A stretch of 64,000 nt of DNA, taken from positions 124,001 through 188,000 of the forward strand of contig JAQTZB010000003.1 of assembly GCA_028688015.1 (NCBI GenBank), given 5' to 3'. Shown piece by piece: positions 8,249 to 17,323 of this stretch. Made by a program: the position numbers and the translations under genes. Each line of letters opens with the position of its first letter. Within the stretch, counting starts at the first letter, position 1. Source of the stretch: Elusimicrobiales bacterium. GTDB taxonomy: Bacteria; Elusimicrobiota; Elusimicrobia; Elusimicrobiales; UBA9959. Under the pieces are notes generated by a model, which was not told where the DNA came from, did no database searches, and saw only the letters and a list, made by a program, of their open reading frames with translations.

Positions 8249-9085
8249 ATGGGCGAAAAAATAGGATTAATAGCCGGCGGCGGCAGCTTTCCGCTGCTGT
8301 TCGCGGCCGAGGCGAAAAAAGCCGGCCGCGAGGTCTTTGTCGTCGGGCTCAACGACATCACGCCCAAAGAGATAGAGCAGTACGCCGCGAAGACGGAGTG
8401 GTTCCGCCTCGGCAACGTAGGCGGCCCCATAGATTTCCTCAGGAACAACGGCGTGCGGCAGGCGCTGATGGTGGGCAACATCCCCCACGTCAACATCTTC
8501 GGCGGCATCCTGCCCGACCTGCGCTGCGCCAAGCTGCTCTTCAAGCTGCGCGACAAGAAGGCCAACGCCATCTTCGCGGCCGTAGCCGAAGAGCTGGCCT
8601 CGGACGGCATCGAGATCGCGAGCTCCGCCACCCTGCTGGAGCACCTGCTTGTGAAGCCCGGCGTACTGGCGGGCAAACATCTGGACAGCGACACCATCAA
8701 GACCGCCGCGTACGGCTGGCGGGCCGCCAAGGCCCTCGCCGCGCTGGACATCGGCCTTACCGTGGTCCTGCGCGACCAGGTAGTCGTGGCCGCCGAGGGC
8801 ATAGAGGGCACCGACGAGTGCATCAAGCGCGGCGGCGCCCTGACCCGCGCCAAGGGCGGCGCCCTCACCGTGGTGAAAGTCGCCCGCCCGGGGCAGGACA
8901 TGCGCTTCGACCTGCCCGTGGCCGGCGCCCTGACTTTGAAGGTCATGGCCGAAGCCGGCGCCACGACGCTGGTGCTGGAGGCGGGCAAGACGCTGATCCT
9001 CGGCATGGAAGAGTTCCTCGCCGCGGCCAAAGAGACCGGCGTCACCGTCATCGGCGCGGACGACTCCACTTTCCCGCAAAAATAA
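8249..9085 (+). CDS. lpxI: LpxI, UDP-2,3-diacylglucosamine pyrophosphatase
   Basis: LpxI hydrolyses UDP-2,3-diacylglucosamine to lipid X, replacing LpxH of enterobacteria. The sequence matches the former DUF1009 family: IGLIAGGGSFPLLFA at the start, VGNIPHVNIFGGI, DGIEIASSATLLEHLLV, VAAEGIEGTDECIKRGG, and a C-terminal region with KVARPGQDMRFDLPVAG. The length (278 residues) is typical. The start codon follows the lpxA stop directly. lpxB, the enzyme that uses its product, lies 5 kb downstream on the same strand, and a terminator follows this gene. Confidence 0.94.
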   Translation: MGEKIGLIAGGGSFPLLFAAEAKKAGREVFVVGLNDITPKEIEQYAAKTEWFRLGNVGGPIDFLRNNGVRQALMVGNIPHVNIFGGILPDLRCAKLLFKLRDKKANAIFAAVAEELASDGIEIASSATLLEHLLVKPGVLAGKHLDSDTIKTAAYGWRAAKALAALDIGLTVVLRDQVVVAAEGIEGTDECIKRGGALTRAKGGALTVVKVARPGQDMRFDLPVAGALTLKVMAEAGATTLVLEAGKTLILGMEEFLAAAKETGVTVIGADDSTFPQK

Positions 9086-9099
9086 ACCGACTGCCCGGC

Positions 9100-9153
9100 A
9101 AGATCCGCCAGCGGCCTTAGTCCCACAAGGCGCCCGGGGCGGGATCTTTTTTT
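9100..9153 (+). terminator. Rho-independent terminator after lpxI
   Basis: AAGATCC at 9100-9106 pairs with GGATCTT at 9142-9148, with further GC pairing inside the arms, followed by a run of seven T. It closes the bamA-lpxI operon on the plus strand. Confidence 0.75.
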
Positions 9154-9192
9154 AGTGTTTTCGCTTTTCTTCCCGCGCTTGCCGCGCCCGGC

Positions 9193-10458
9193 TCAAGCGC
9201 CGAGCAGGCTCAGCAGGAGCTTGACGTTGAGGAAAGCCACGGCCAGGCCTATTACCAGCAGCTGCGCCGTTTCCAGCGGGCTGTTGGCGTGCCGGCCCAT
9301 GACTTTTTTGGAGGAGGTGAGGTAGACCTGCAGGAAAATGGTGAACGGCAGTTGCACGCTCAGGGCCATCTGCGAGTAGATGAGCCCCTTGAACGGATCC
9401 GTGACGAAGAAGATCACGATCAGCGCAGCGAACATGGAGATGTAGACGCCGAGGCGGCTGTGATTGTCGGCCAGGTTCATGGGCTCGTTGTAGAGGCCCG
9501 CGAAGATGGAGGCGCCGGCCATGCCCGAAGTGACGGAGGACGCCACCCCGGCGAACAGCAGGGCCAGGGCGAACACCAGGCCCGCGCTCCCGCCCAGCAG
9601 CGGGACCAGCATCTCCCGCGCCTGCGGCAGCTCGGTCACCACGGCGCCCGCGGCATAGAAAGTGGCCGCCGCCATTATGATCATGGCGCTGTTTATGGCC
9701 CAGCCCACCAGCATGGAAAAAAGCGTATCCACGAACTCGTATTTCAGCTGCTTGCGGATCACCTGCTCGTCTTCCAGGTTCCACTGGCGGCTCTGGATCA
9801 CCTCGGAATGCAGGAAGATATTGTGCGGCATCACCACCGCGCCCAGCACGCTCATCACTATCAGCATGGAGCCGTCGGGCAGGGCCGGCGTCACCCAGCC
9901 GGCGGCGGCAGCGCCCCAGTTCACCGGGGCCAGTTTCAGTTCGTAGATGAAAGAAAGGCCTATGAGCGACACGAAGCCGATTATCCACTTCTCCAGCCGG
10001 CGATAGGTGTTGGACAGCAGCAGGAAGACCACCAACCCGGTCACCAGCGCCGCGCCCAGCTTCAGCGGCACTTTGAACAGCATCTGCAGGGCTATGGCCC
10101 CGCCCAGGATCTCGGCGAGCGACGTGGAGACCGACGCCGCCATGGCCGACCAGAGCAGCGGGCCTGAAACGGCCCTGGGCAAATGCTTGCGCGCGGCCTC
10201 GCTCAGGCACAGGCCGGTGGCGATGCCCAGGTGCGCCACGTTATGCTGCAGGATGATGAGCATCAGCGTGGATAAAGTCACCATCCACAGCAGGGTATAG
10301 CCGTAAGTGGAACCGGCGGCCAGGTTGGAAGCCCAGTTGCCAGGGTCTATGAAGCCAACGGTGACCAGCAGCCCGGGGCCGATGTACTTGACCAGTTCCA
10401 GCGCGCCGAAGACGCGTTTATGATGCCTGTTCTTGAGGTCCTGCAGGAAGCCCGCCAT
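9193..10458 (-). CDS. mntH: NRAMP-family divalent metal (Mn2+/Fe2+) transporter
   Basis: A proton-coupled importer of Mn2+ and related ions in the inner membrane. It has about eleven hydrophobic segments over 421 residues. The metal site is visible: DPGN in the first segment (residues 38-41, within GFIDPGNWASNLAAG) and MPHN in the sixth (VVMPHNIFLHSEV, where many homologues have Leu-Tyr in place of Ile-Phe). The short cytoplasmic N-terminus is normal. It is a lone minus-strand gene inside the plus-strand envelope cluster and is divergent from the DUF374 gene. No clear MntR or Fur site is recognisable in the 89-base divergent gap. Confidence 0.93.
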   Translation of the reverse strand: MAGFLQDLKNRHHKRVFGALELVKYIGPGLLVTVGFIDPGNWASNLAAGSTYGYTLLWMVTLSTLMLIILQHNVAHLGIATGLCLSEAARKHLPRAVSGPLLWSAMAASVSTSLAEILGGAIALQMLFKVPLKLGAALVTGLVVFLLLSNTYRRLEKWIIGFVSLIGLSFIYELKLAPVNWGAAAAGWVTPALPDGSMLIVMSVLGAVVMPHNIFLHSEVIQSRQWNLEDEQVIRKQLKYEFVDTLFSMLVGWAINSAMIIMAAATFYAAGAVVTELPQAREMLVPLLGGSAGLVFALALLFAGVASSVTSGMAGASIFAGLYNEPMNLADNHSRLGVYISMFAALIVIFFVTDPFKGLIYSQMALSVQLPFTIFLQVYLTSSKKVMGRHANSPLETAQLLVIGLAVAFLNVKLLLSLLGA

Positions 10459-10493
10459 GCCCCAATGATATCAATTTTACAACTCGGCGGTTG

Positions 10494-10523
10494 TTTACCT
10501 CGGCGCTTCATTCTGTATATAAT
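10494..10523 (+). promoter_or_regulatory. Candidate sigma-70-type promoter for the DUF374 operon
   Basis: TTTACC at 10494-10499 and TATAAT at 10518-10523 are separated by 18 bases. Transcription would start about 18 bases before the ATG at 10548. The -10 is a consensus match; the -35 is only fair. Confidence 0.5.
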
Positions 10524-10547
10524 TACTCCGCCGCTGCCAGGCATTAA

Positions 10548-11192
10548 ATGAACGAACTGCTCTACAAGAACTCCCCGGCCCACTGGCTGCTGTCGCTGCT
10601 GGCCCGCCTCTACCTCCGGTTCCTGGGGCTGACCTCCAGCGTCACGATAAAAGGCCGGAAGGATCATCCCGGCCCGGCGGTCTATGCCCTGTGGCACCGG
10701 CAGGAAGTGCTGATGATCTGGCTGCACCGCCACCGCGGCCTGTGCGGCATGGTCAGCAAGAGCAAGGACGGCGAGTACATGGCCCGCATCCTGCTGGGCC
10801 TGGGCTTCAATTTCCTGCGCGGCTCTTCGAGCTCCGGCGGCATCATGGCCCTGCGCGGCCTCATCAAGGCGGCCCGGGAAGGGTACTCCATCGCCATCAC
10901 CCCCGACGGTCCCAAAGGCCCCATCTTCAAGGCGCAGCCGGGCATAGTCCTGATAGCGCAGAAGGCGGGCATCCCCATCATCCCGGCCGCCTGCGCGCTC
11001 TCCAGGAAAAAGATCCTGCGCAGTTGGGACAAATACCAGTTCCCGCTGCCGTTCGGCCGCATCGAGGCGGTCTACGGCGAGCCGATCCGCGTGGCGGAAA
11101 CCGACGACATCGCCGCCAAGACCCTGGAAGTGGAGCGCGCCCTGAACGCTCTCACCGAAGAGGCCGAGCGGCTGCTGGCCGCCGGGGCCTGA
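10548..11192 (+). CDS. DUF374 lysophospholipid acyltransferase-like protein
   Basis: The 214-residue protein belongs to the DUF374 branch of the LPLAT superfamily. The acceptor motif region is ALWHRQEVLMIWLH (His of the HX4D-like block), followed by SKSKDGEYMARIL, FLRGSSSSGGIMALRGLI and ITPDGPKGPIFKAQPGIVLIAQKAGIPIIP. Members of this family lie beside lipid A genes in many diderms and are suspected late acyltransferases, because LpxL and LpxM are often absent there. That role is inference here, supported by its position in the lpx region. The stop overlaps the start of the next gene (TGATG). Confidence 0.85.
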   Translation: MNELLYKNSPAHWLLSLLARLYLRFLGLTSSVTIKGRKDHPGPAVYALWHRQEVLMIWLHRHRGLCGMVSKSKDGEYMARILLGLGFNFLRGSSSSGGIMALRGLIKAAREGYSIAITPDGPKGPIFKAQPGIVLIAQKAGIPIIPAACALSRKKILRSWDKYQFPLPFGRIEAVYGEPIRVAETDDIAAKTLEVERALNALTEEAERLLAAGA

Positions 11193-13186
11193 TGGACCTG
11201 ACCGCAAAATTCAGCGGCCCGAGGCTGCTTTTCCATTCCGCCGCCTTCCTCGGCTCCTTCCTGCTTTTCCAGTTGGAACTGATGGCCGGCTCCAAGGTGC
11301 TGCCGCTGTTCGGCGGCAGCTACTATGTCTGGACGGTCTGCCTGCTCTTCTACCAGGCCGCGCTGGTGGCCGGTTACGCCTACGCGCAGCAGCTTTCCGA
11401 GCGCCTGCCGGCGCGCCCGCTGATAATAATACACATGGCCTTCCTGCTCGCGGCCGGGCTCCTCGCCGGCGGCGACTTCCCGCGCCAGGCCCTGGCGGCG
11501 CCGGTGCCGGACCTGCTCTGGCGCCTGGCGCTCTTCATCGGCCTCCCCTTCATAGCGCTCTCCGCCGGCACCACGCTGTGCCACCGCCTGCTCGCCGACA
11601 CGGAAGGCGGCAGCGCCTTCGGCGTGTTCGGCTGGTCCAACGCCGGCTCGCTGGCCGGCATGCTCAGCTACTCGCTGCTCGTAGAGCCGCGGCTGGCGCT
11701 GGGCCAGGCGGCGGAGCTCTGGGCCGGGCTCTACCTGCTGTATTTCTTCCTCTACCTTGCCGCGCTGCGCCTGCTGCCGTTTGGCGGCCAGGCCCCGCGC
11801 CCTCCGGAAATGACCGACGAGAAGCCGCGCTGGGGGCTGTGGCTGGCCCTGCCGGCCGCCACCTCCGCGCTGCTCGCCGCGGTGACCAGCTACCAGGGCT
11901 CGGCGACCGCCTCCATGCCGCTGACCTGGATGGTTCCGCTGGCCGCCTACCTGCTTTCGTACGCGCTGCTGTTCTCCGGCCGGGAATTCAGCCTGGCCGC
12001 GCTGCGAACGCTGCTCTTCGGCCTGCTCGGCGCGATGCTGTTCGCGCTTTGGAAACTGCAGAGCCCGGTCAGCACCGTGCTGGTGGCCCTGCTGAACTGG
12101 GCGCTGTTCTTCGTCTGCGTGGCGGTACACCGCGAGCTTTACCTGGCCAGGCCGGTCCATAACCGGCTGGCGCCGCGCTACTACCTGGCCATGGGCTTGG
12201 GCGGGGTGCTGGGCACGGCGCTGGTGACGCCGGCTGGCGCGCTGCGCTTCGGCTACGGCTTCGCGGATCTCTATATCGCCGCGGCCGCGCTGGTCGCGGC
12301 CATGTCCTATTCCGCCGGGCGGGCGCGGGGCTTCGGCGGCCGCGCGGCGCTGGCTTCGCTGGCGCTGCTGGGCGGCATCATCTGGGGCGGGTCGAAAATT
12401 TCCGGAGAGACCACCGTCTTCGCCCTGCGCAATTTCTACGGCATGTACCGGGTGGAAGAGGACAAGGCCAACGGCCTGCGCCGCTTCGTGCACGGCGCCA
12501 CTGTACACGGCATTCAGCGCACCGCGGCCGGAACGGAGGGCCAGGGCACCACCTATTACGCCGCCGGCTCCCCGATCAGCGAGGTGCTGAACGCCTTCCC
12601 CGCCTCGCGCGTGGGGGCGGTGGGGCTGGGCGTGGGCGTGAGCTGCGCCGACGCCAGACCCGGCACGGAATGGACCTTCTACGAGCTGGACCCGGACGTG
12701 GAGATGATAGCCCGGGAATATTTTTCCTTCCTCGCGCGCTGCAAAGCCAAGGTCTCGGTGATAACCGGCGACGCGCGCGTCAATCTGCAGAAGGAGCCGG
12801 CGGGCCGCTTCGACCTGCTCTACCTCGACGCCTTCACCGGGGGCTCGGTTCCGCTGCACCTGGTGACCACGGAAGCCCTGCGGCTGTATCGCTCGCGCCT
12901 GGCGCCCGGCGGGCTGATGGTCTTCCACGTCTCGGCCAACTTCGTGGATATCGTGCCGGTACTGGACCTCTCCGCCGCGGCCGCCGGCATGAAAACCCTC
13001 TACAAGAGCGTTTCCTACGACCCGAACGACCCCGCCCGCCTGGGCTCGGAATGGCTGGCAGCGACCGACAACCCGGACCACCTCAAAAAACTCCTGGCCC
13101 GTGGCTGGGCGCCGCCGGCCCCCCGCCCCGGCTGGCGGGCGTGGACCGACGACTACCGCAACCTCCTCAAAGCGCTGAAATGGTGA
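11192..13186 (+). CDS. Polytopic membrane protein with C-terminal spermidine-synthase-like domain
   Basis: The N-terminal 400 residues or so form about ten to twelve hydrophobic helices. The C-terminal 220 residues resemble a Rossmann SAM-dependent polyamine synthase: GAVGLGVGVSCAD (glycine-rich loop), EWTFYELDPDVEMIAREYF, ITGDARVNL, FDLLYLDAFTGGSVPLHLVTTEAL and LAPGGLMVFHVS. This is the fused MFS/spermidine-synthase type common in diderm genomes, whose substrate is generally unproven. The catalytic Asp of true spermidine synthases corresponds to LYLDAF here. ATG 11192 overlaps the previous stop, giving 664 residues. A polyamine-making role is possible but not shown. Confidence 0.82.
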   Translation: MDLTAKFSGPRLLFHSAAFLGSFLLFQLELMAGSKVLPLFGGSYYVWTVCLLFYQAALVAGYAYAQQLSERLPARPLIIIHMAFLLAAGLLAGGDFPRQALAAPVPDLLWRLALFIGLPFIALSAGTTLCHRLLADTEGGSAFGVFGWSNAGSLAGMLSYSLLVEPRLALGQAAELWAGLYLLYFFLYLAALRLLPFGGQAPRPPEMTDEKPRWGLWLALPAATSALLAAVTSYQGSATASMPLTWMVPLAAYLLSYALLFSGREFSLAALRTLLFGLLGAMLFALWKLQSPVSTVLVALLNWALFFVCVAVHRELYLARPVHNRLAPRYYLAMGLGGVLGTALVTPAGALRFGYGFADLYIAAAALVAAMSYSAGRARGFGGRAALASLALLGGIIWGGSKISGETTVFALRNFYGMYRVEEDKANGLRRFVHGATVHGIQRTAAGTEGQGTTYYAAGSPISEVLNAFPASRVGAVGLGVGVSCADARPGTEWTFYELDPDVEMIAREYFSFLARCKAKVSVITGDARVNLQKEPAGRFDLLYLDAFTGGSVPLHLVTTEALRLYRSRLAPGGLMVFHVSANFVDIVPVLDLSAAAAGMKTLYKSVSYDPNDPARLGSEWLAATDNPDHLKKLLARGWAPPAPRPGWRAWTDDYRNLLKALKW

Positions 13187-13243
13187 GGAGCGGCCCCCGC
13201 AAGGACCGTAACCCCCCATTTTTAGTAGAATAATAAGATTAAA

Positions 13244-13275
13244 GGCGGGCTAAACCCGCCGGTTTCCGTCTATTT
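13244..13275 (+). terminator. Possible weak terminator or leader hairpin
   Basis: GGCGGG at 13244-13249 pairs with CCCGCC at 13255-13260. The nearest T-rich stretch (TATTTTTG) comes 11 bases later. It lies between the spermidine-synthase-like gene and the Gfo/Idh gene in a 102-base gap that also has AT-rich promoter-like sequence. Confidence 0.35.
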
Positions 13276-13288
13276 TTGAGGACAACAT

Positions 13289-14356
13289 ATGGCTGAAAAC
13301 AAAAAACTCCGTTTTGGCGTGGTGGGTGCCGGCAAGCTGGGCGGCTTCCACACGAAAACCCTTTCCACGATGCCCGAGGTTGAACTGGTGGGCGTCTCCG
13401 ACCCCAACCTGCTGCGGGCGCAGGTGCTGGCCTGGCGTCACAACTGCGTGGCCTACAAGACCGTGGAAGAGCTGCTCAGCCAGGTGGACGCGCTGGTGAT
13501 AGCCGCCCCCACCGAATACCACGCCGAACTGGGCGTGAAGGCCCTCTCCGCCGGCGTGCACGTGCTGATGGAGAAGCCGATCACCAATTCCGAGGAAGGC
13601 GCCCGCAAGCTGCTGGAGCTCAGCGAGAAGAACAAGGTGGTGCTGCAGGTGGGCCACTCGGAGCGCTTCAACGCCGCCGTGGTGGAAACCCTCAAGCACG
13701 TCAAGAACCCGCGCTACGTCACCATAGAGCGCCTCGGGCCGTACGACCCGCGCGTGGCCGCCACCGGCGTCACGCTGGACCTGATGATCCACGACCTGGA
13801 CATCATCCTGCTGATGATAGATTCCGAAATCGACACCTTCGAGGCGATAGGCGCCAGCATGCTCTCCCAGCACGAGGACATCTCCAACGTCCGCATCAAG
13901 TTCAAGAACGGCTGCGTGGCCGACATCACCGCCAGCCGCGCCACCATGGAAGCCAGCCGCCGCATGCGCATCTACCAGCAGGACGCCTACATCTCGGTGG
14001 ATTATGTCAGCTCCAAGCTGAAGATCTACACCAAGAAGACGCCCGTGGTGAACTCCCTCAAGGACATCGAGATCACCTACCCGAAGTTCGCGCCCAAGCA
14101 GCCGATCCGCGAAGAGATCGCTCATTTCATAGACTGCATCCGCACCGCCAAGACCCCCACGCCCAGCGGCGAAAAGGGCCTGAAGGCGCTGCGCCTGGCG
14201 CTCAGCATCACCGAGCGCATGCGCCGCTTCGAGGTCTCCGGCTCCAAGACCGACGAAGCCCCCGAATCCCTGGCCGGGCAGCTCTCCGATATCGGCAAGG
14301 CTACCAAGATGCTGGTGGAAGAGGGCCTCAAGAACGCCGGCATAGACAAGCAGTAA
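13289..14356 (+). CDS. Gfo/Idh/MocA-family oxidoreductase in the lipid A cluster
   Basis: An NAD(P)-dependent sugar dehydrogenase family protein of 355 residues. The Rossmann motif GVVGAGKLGGFH lies at the N-terminus and the family EKP motif at VLMEKPITNSEEGA, with HSERFNAAV and a possible active-site His in LMIHDLDIILL. Homologues sit next to lpxB or lpxA in many diderms. One characterised relative, GnnA, oxidises UDP-GlcNAc at C3 on the way to UDP-GlcNAc3N and so to amide-linked lipid A. The partner aminotransferase GnnB is not in this window, so that role stays a hypothesis. The start has GAGG upstream; lpxB follows after 51 bases. Confidence 0.85.
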   Translation: MAENKKLRFGVVGAGKLGGFHTKTLSTMPEVELVGVSDPNLLRAQVLAWRHNCVAYKTVEELLSQVDALVIAAPTEYHAELGVKALSAGVHVLMEKPITNSEEGARKLLELSEKNKVVLQVGHSERFNAAVVETLKHVKNPRYVTIERLGPYDPRVAATGVTLDLMIHDLDIILLMIDSEIDTFEAIGASMLSQHEDISNVRIKFKNGCVADITASRATMEASRRMRIYQQDAYISVDYVSSKLKIYTKKTPVVNSLKDIEITYPKFAPKQPIREEIAHFIDCIRTAKTPTPSGEKGLKALRLALSITERMRRFEVSGSKTDEAPESLAGQLSDIGKATKMLVEEGLKNAGIDKQ

Positions 14357-14407
14357 GCGCCCCCGGAGAACGCGGCGGCGCGGGGCTTCCCCGCCCGCGG
14401 AGATTTT

Positions 14408-15556
14408 ATGGCTAAAATAGCACCCGTCAACAAGAATATCCTGGTAGTGGCCGGCGACCCGTCCGGCGACCTGCACGCCGCCAACCTGATCAAGGCGCTG
14501 CGCGCGCAGGACCCGGAGATAACCGTCACCGCGATGGGCGGCGTGCGCATGCACGAGGTCTCCACCCGCTTCCTCTACAACCTGGTGTCCGTGGGCGCCG
14601 TGGGCTTCGAGGCTCCCTTCAAGCATTTCCTGCTGTGGTTCAAGCTCATCAAGCTGGTGCGCCGCTACCTCGAGGAGAAGCGCCCGGCCTGCGTGATAGC
14701 CGTGGACTTCTACGGCTTCAACCACCAGGTGCTGGGCCTGGCCGCGCACCGCAAGATCCCTGCCTTCTACTACATCAGCCCGCAGGTCTGGGCTTCCCGC
14801 CCGGGCCGCGCCGCCAAGCTGGCCAAGCTCGCCAAGGAGCTCTTCGTGATCTTCCCGTTCGAGGCCGACATCTACAAGAAGGTCAAGGGCAACGCCACCT
14901 TCGTCGGCCACCCGCTGCTGGACCTGATGCCGGAGCCGGTGAAAAAGGACTTCCCGCCCGCCGACGGCGCCTGGCGCATAGGCATCCTGCCCGGCTCGCG
15001 CAAGACCGAGATCTACCGCCACCTGCCGCTGTTCGTCAAGGCGTTCTACCGCATCAAGGAAAAGCACCCCAAGGCGCGCGGCTACCTGTTCGCCGTGCCG
15101 GAATTCCCCGACGAACACATAGTGACCGCGCTGGAACACGCCGAGAAGTACTGGTCCAAGGACATCGAGATCGTGCGCGAGAAGGACTATGCCGAGCGCT
15201 CCAAGCTGGACTTCGCGTTCACCTGCTCCGGCACCGCCACCCTGGAGAACGGCCTCCTGGGCGTGCCGATGGCCGTGGCCTACAAGATGAACAAGCTCAC
15301 CTACGAGGTGGCCAAGCGCATCATCAAGACCCCCTACATCTCCCTGGTCAACATCCTGCTGAAAAAGGCGGCCGTCAAGGAACTGGTGCAGGAGAAGGCC
15401 ACCGTGGACGGCCTGGCGCAGGAAGCCTTCTCGTTCATCAACAACCCGCCGCGCATGCAGGCCGCCCGCAGGGAGCTGACCGGGCTGCGCACCATGCTGG
15501 GCGAGCGCGGTGCAGCCGAGCGCGCCGCCAAGAAGATCATAGCCCACCTGAGCTGA
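14408..15556 (+). CDS. lpxB: LpxB, lipid A disaccharide synthase
   Basis: A GT19 glycosyltransferase joining lipid X and UDP-2,3-diacylglucosamine at the inner face of the cytoplasmic membrane. Diagnostic segments are VVAGDPSGDLHAANL, AMGGVRMHE, VIAVDFYGFNHQVLG, YISPQVWASRPGRA, FVGHPLLDLMP, GILPGSRKTEI and CSGTATLENGLLGVPMAVAYKMN. The 382 residues match the family. It is followed after one base by the MsbA-like transporter, linking synthesis of the disaccharide with export. Confidence 0.96.
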   Translation: MAKIAPVNKNILVVAGDPSGDLHAANLIKALRAQDPEITVTAMGGVRMHEVSTRFLYNLVSVGAVGFEAPFKHFLLWFKLIKLVRRYLEEKRPACVIAVDFYGFNHQVLGLAAHRKIPAFYYISPQVWASRPGRAAKLAKLAKELFVIFPFEADIYKKVKGNATFVGHPLLDLMPEPVKKDFPPADGAWRIGILPGSRKTEIYRHLPLFVKAFYRIKEKHPKARGYLFAVPEFPDEHIVTALEHAEKYWSKDIEIVREKDYAERSKLDFAFTCSGTATLENGLLGVPMAVAYKMNKLTYEVAKRIIKTPYISLVNILLKKAAVKELVQEKATVDGLAQEAFSFINNPPRMQAARRELTGLRTMLGERGAAERAAKKIIAHLS

Positions 15557-15557
15557 C

Positions 15558-17318
15558 ATGACAGACCCAGCCCGCTCCGCGCAGGACAAGGCCAGGTTCA
15601 AGGTCCTGGTCCGGGCCCTGCTGCGGTATCTGAAGCCCCACAAGACCCGCCTCATCCAGGCGGCAGCCTCCATGATCGTCCTCGCCGCGATCAAGAACGC
15701 GGTCATCTACATCTCCGGCCCGGTCATCAAGGGCGTGTTCATGGACAAGAACATGGACCTGCTGCGCCTGATCGTCATCGGCCTGCCGGTCCTGTTCGTC
15801 CTGCGGATGATGGTGGAATACATCAACGCCTACCTGATGAGCTGGATAGGCCAGCGCGTGGTGCAGAAGGTCCGCGAAGACCTCTTCGACCATATCCACC
15901 GGCTGTCGCTCGAGTTCTACTGGCGCAAGCGCTCTTCCGACGTGATGAGCCGCGTCATCAACGACCTCAACAACGTGCAGAGCACGGTGCAGTTCATCCC
16001 GCTCTACGGCATCCGGGACGTGCTGACCGTGGTGGCCTGCGTCGCGCTGCTGTTCTACCTCAATTGGGGCCTGGCGCTGATAGCGGTCATAGTGCTGCCG
16101 CTGATAGCCGCGCTGCTGGGCGTGCTGGGCAAGAAAATGCGCAAGGCCTCGGCCGAGAGCAACGTGATAGTGGGCGAGATCTCCCACAAGTTCCAGGAGA
16201 GCCTGCAGGGCATCACCGTGGTAAAGGCCTTCAACTACGAGGAGCAGGCGATAGCCCGGTTTAAAATTTCAAACGACGCCTACTTCTCCAAGATGATGCG
16301 CTACCTGCGCGCCACCGCCATGAGCGGGCCGGTCATGGAATTCATCAGCGGCATGGTGCTGCTGGCCATCATCTACCTGAGCGGCAAGGCCATCTTCAGC
16401 GGCACGATGACCGTGGAGAACTTCTTCTCTTTCCTCGCGGCCTACGTCACCGCCTACGTGCCGCTCAAGAATATCGGCAACCTCAATTCCAAGCTGCAGC
16501 AGGGCATGGCCTCGTGGGAGCGCATCTATCAGATCCTCGAGGAGAAGCCGGCCGTGGTGATCAAGCAGGACACCGGGAATATCGACCAGCTCGACGGCAA
16601 GATCGAATTCCTGGACGTCAGCTACAAGTACCCGTCGCGCGACACGCAGGTGCTGCAGAACCTCTCCTTCAAGATCAACCCCGGCGAGGTCGCGGCCTTC
16701 GTGGGGCCCTCCGGCTCGGGCAAGACCACCATCATCCACCTGCTGCTGCGCTTCTTCGACCCGGTGACGGGCAAGGTTGAGATAGACGGCCACGACATGC
16801 TGGACCTTGACACCACCGACCTGCGCGCGCACATGGGCCTGGTGACGCAGGACACGATACTTTTCGACGACACCGTGCTGGGCAATATCAAGATCGGCAT
16901 GCCGAACGCCACGATGGAAGAGGTGACGGAGGCCGCCAAGGCGGCCGACGCGCACGCCTTCATTGCGGCCATGCCGCAGGGCTACGACACGGTGCTGGGC
17001 GAGCGCGGCGTCAAGCTGTCCGGCGGCCAGCGCCAGCGGCTGGCCATAGCCCGCGCGATCATCAAGAAGCCCAAGATCCTGCTGCTCGACGAGGCCACTT
17101 CCAACCTGGACACCGCGAGCGAGCAGGCGGTGCAGGGCGCCATAGAGCGCATCCTGGGCGGCCGCACGGTGGTAATGGTGGCGCACAGGCTTTCTACGGT
17201 GAAGAACGCGGATAAGATCTTTGTGCTCAAGCGCGGCGAACTGGCCGAGACCGGCACGCACGAGGAACTGCTGAAGCTCGGGGGCATCTACAAGGGCCTC
17301 TACGACGCGCAGTCGTAG
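15558..17318 (+). CDS. msbA: MsbA-like lipid-exporting ABC transporter
   Basis: A half-transporter with a six-helix type IV exporter domain (residues about 25-330) and a C-terminal nucleotide-binding domain. Walker A is GPSGSGKTT, the signature LSGGQRQRLAIARA, Walker B ILLLDEATSNLD and the H-loop MVAHRLSTV. The 586-residue length and the adjacency to lpxB (one-base gap) support a lipid A core flippase at the inner membrane. From sequence alone other lipid or drug substrates cannot be excluded. The C-terminus is followed by a large inverted-repeat region. Confidence 0.9.
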   Translation: MTDPARSAQDKARFKVLVRALLRYLKPHKTRLIQAAASMIVLAAIKNAVIYISGPVIKGVFMDKNMDLLRLIVIGLPVLFVLRMMVEYINAYLMSWIGQRVVQKVREDLFDHIHRLSLEFYWRKRSSDVMSRVINDLNNVQSTVQFIPLYGIRDVLTVVACVALLFYLNWGLALIAVIVLPLIAALLGVLGKKMRKASAESNVIVGEISHKFQESLQGITVVKAFNYEEQAIARFKISNDAYFSKMMRYLRATAMSGPVMEFISGMVLLAIIYLSGKAIFSGTMTVENFFSFLAAYVTAYVPLKNIGNLNSKLQQGMASWERIYQILEEKPAVVIKQDTGNIDQLDGKIEFLDVSYKYPSRDTQVLQNLSFKINPGEVAAFVGPSGSGKTTIIHLLLRFFDPVTGKVEIDGHDMLDLDTTDLRAHMGLVTQDTILFDDTVLGNIKIGMPNATMEEVTEAAKAADAHAFIAAMPQGYDTVLGERGVKLSGGQRQRLAIARAIIKKPKILLLDEATSNLDTASEQAVQGAIERILGGRTVVMVAHRLSTVKNADKIFVLKRGELAETGTHEELLKLGGIYKGLYDAQS

Positions 17319-17323
17319 CGCCT

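Noticed and set aside
13250..15706. Open frame of 818 codons on the minus strand across the Gfo/Idh and lpxB genes
   Set aside because: It covers two well-supported plus-strand genes, is rich in Gly/Ala/Leu/His typical of antisense translation here, and shows no motif.
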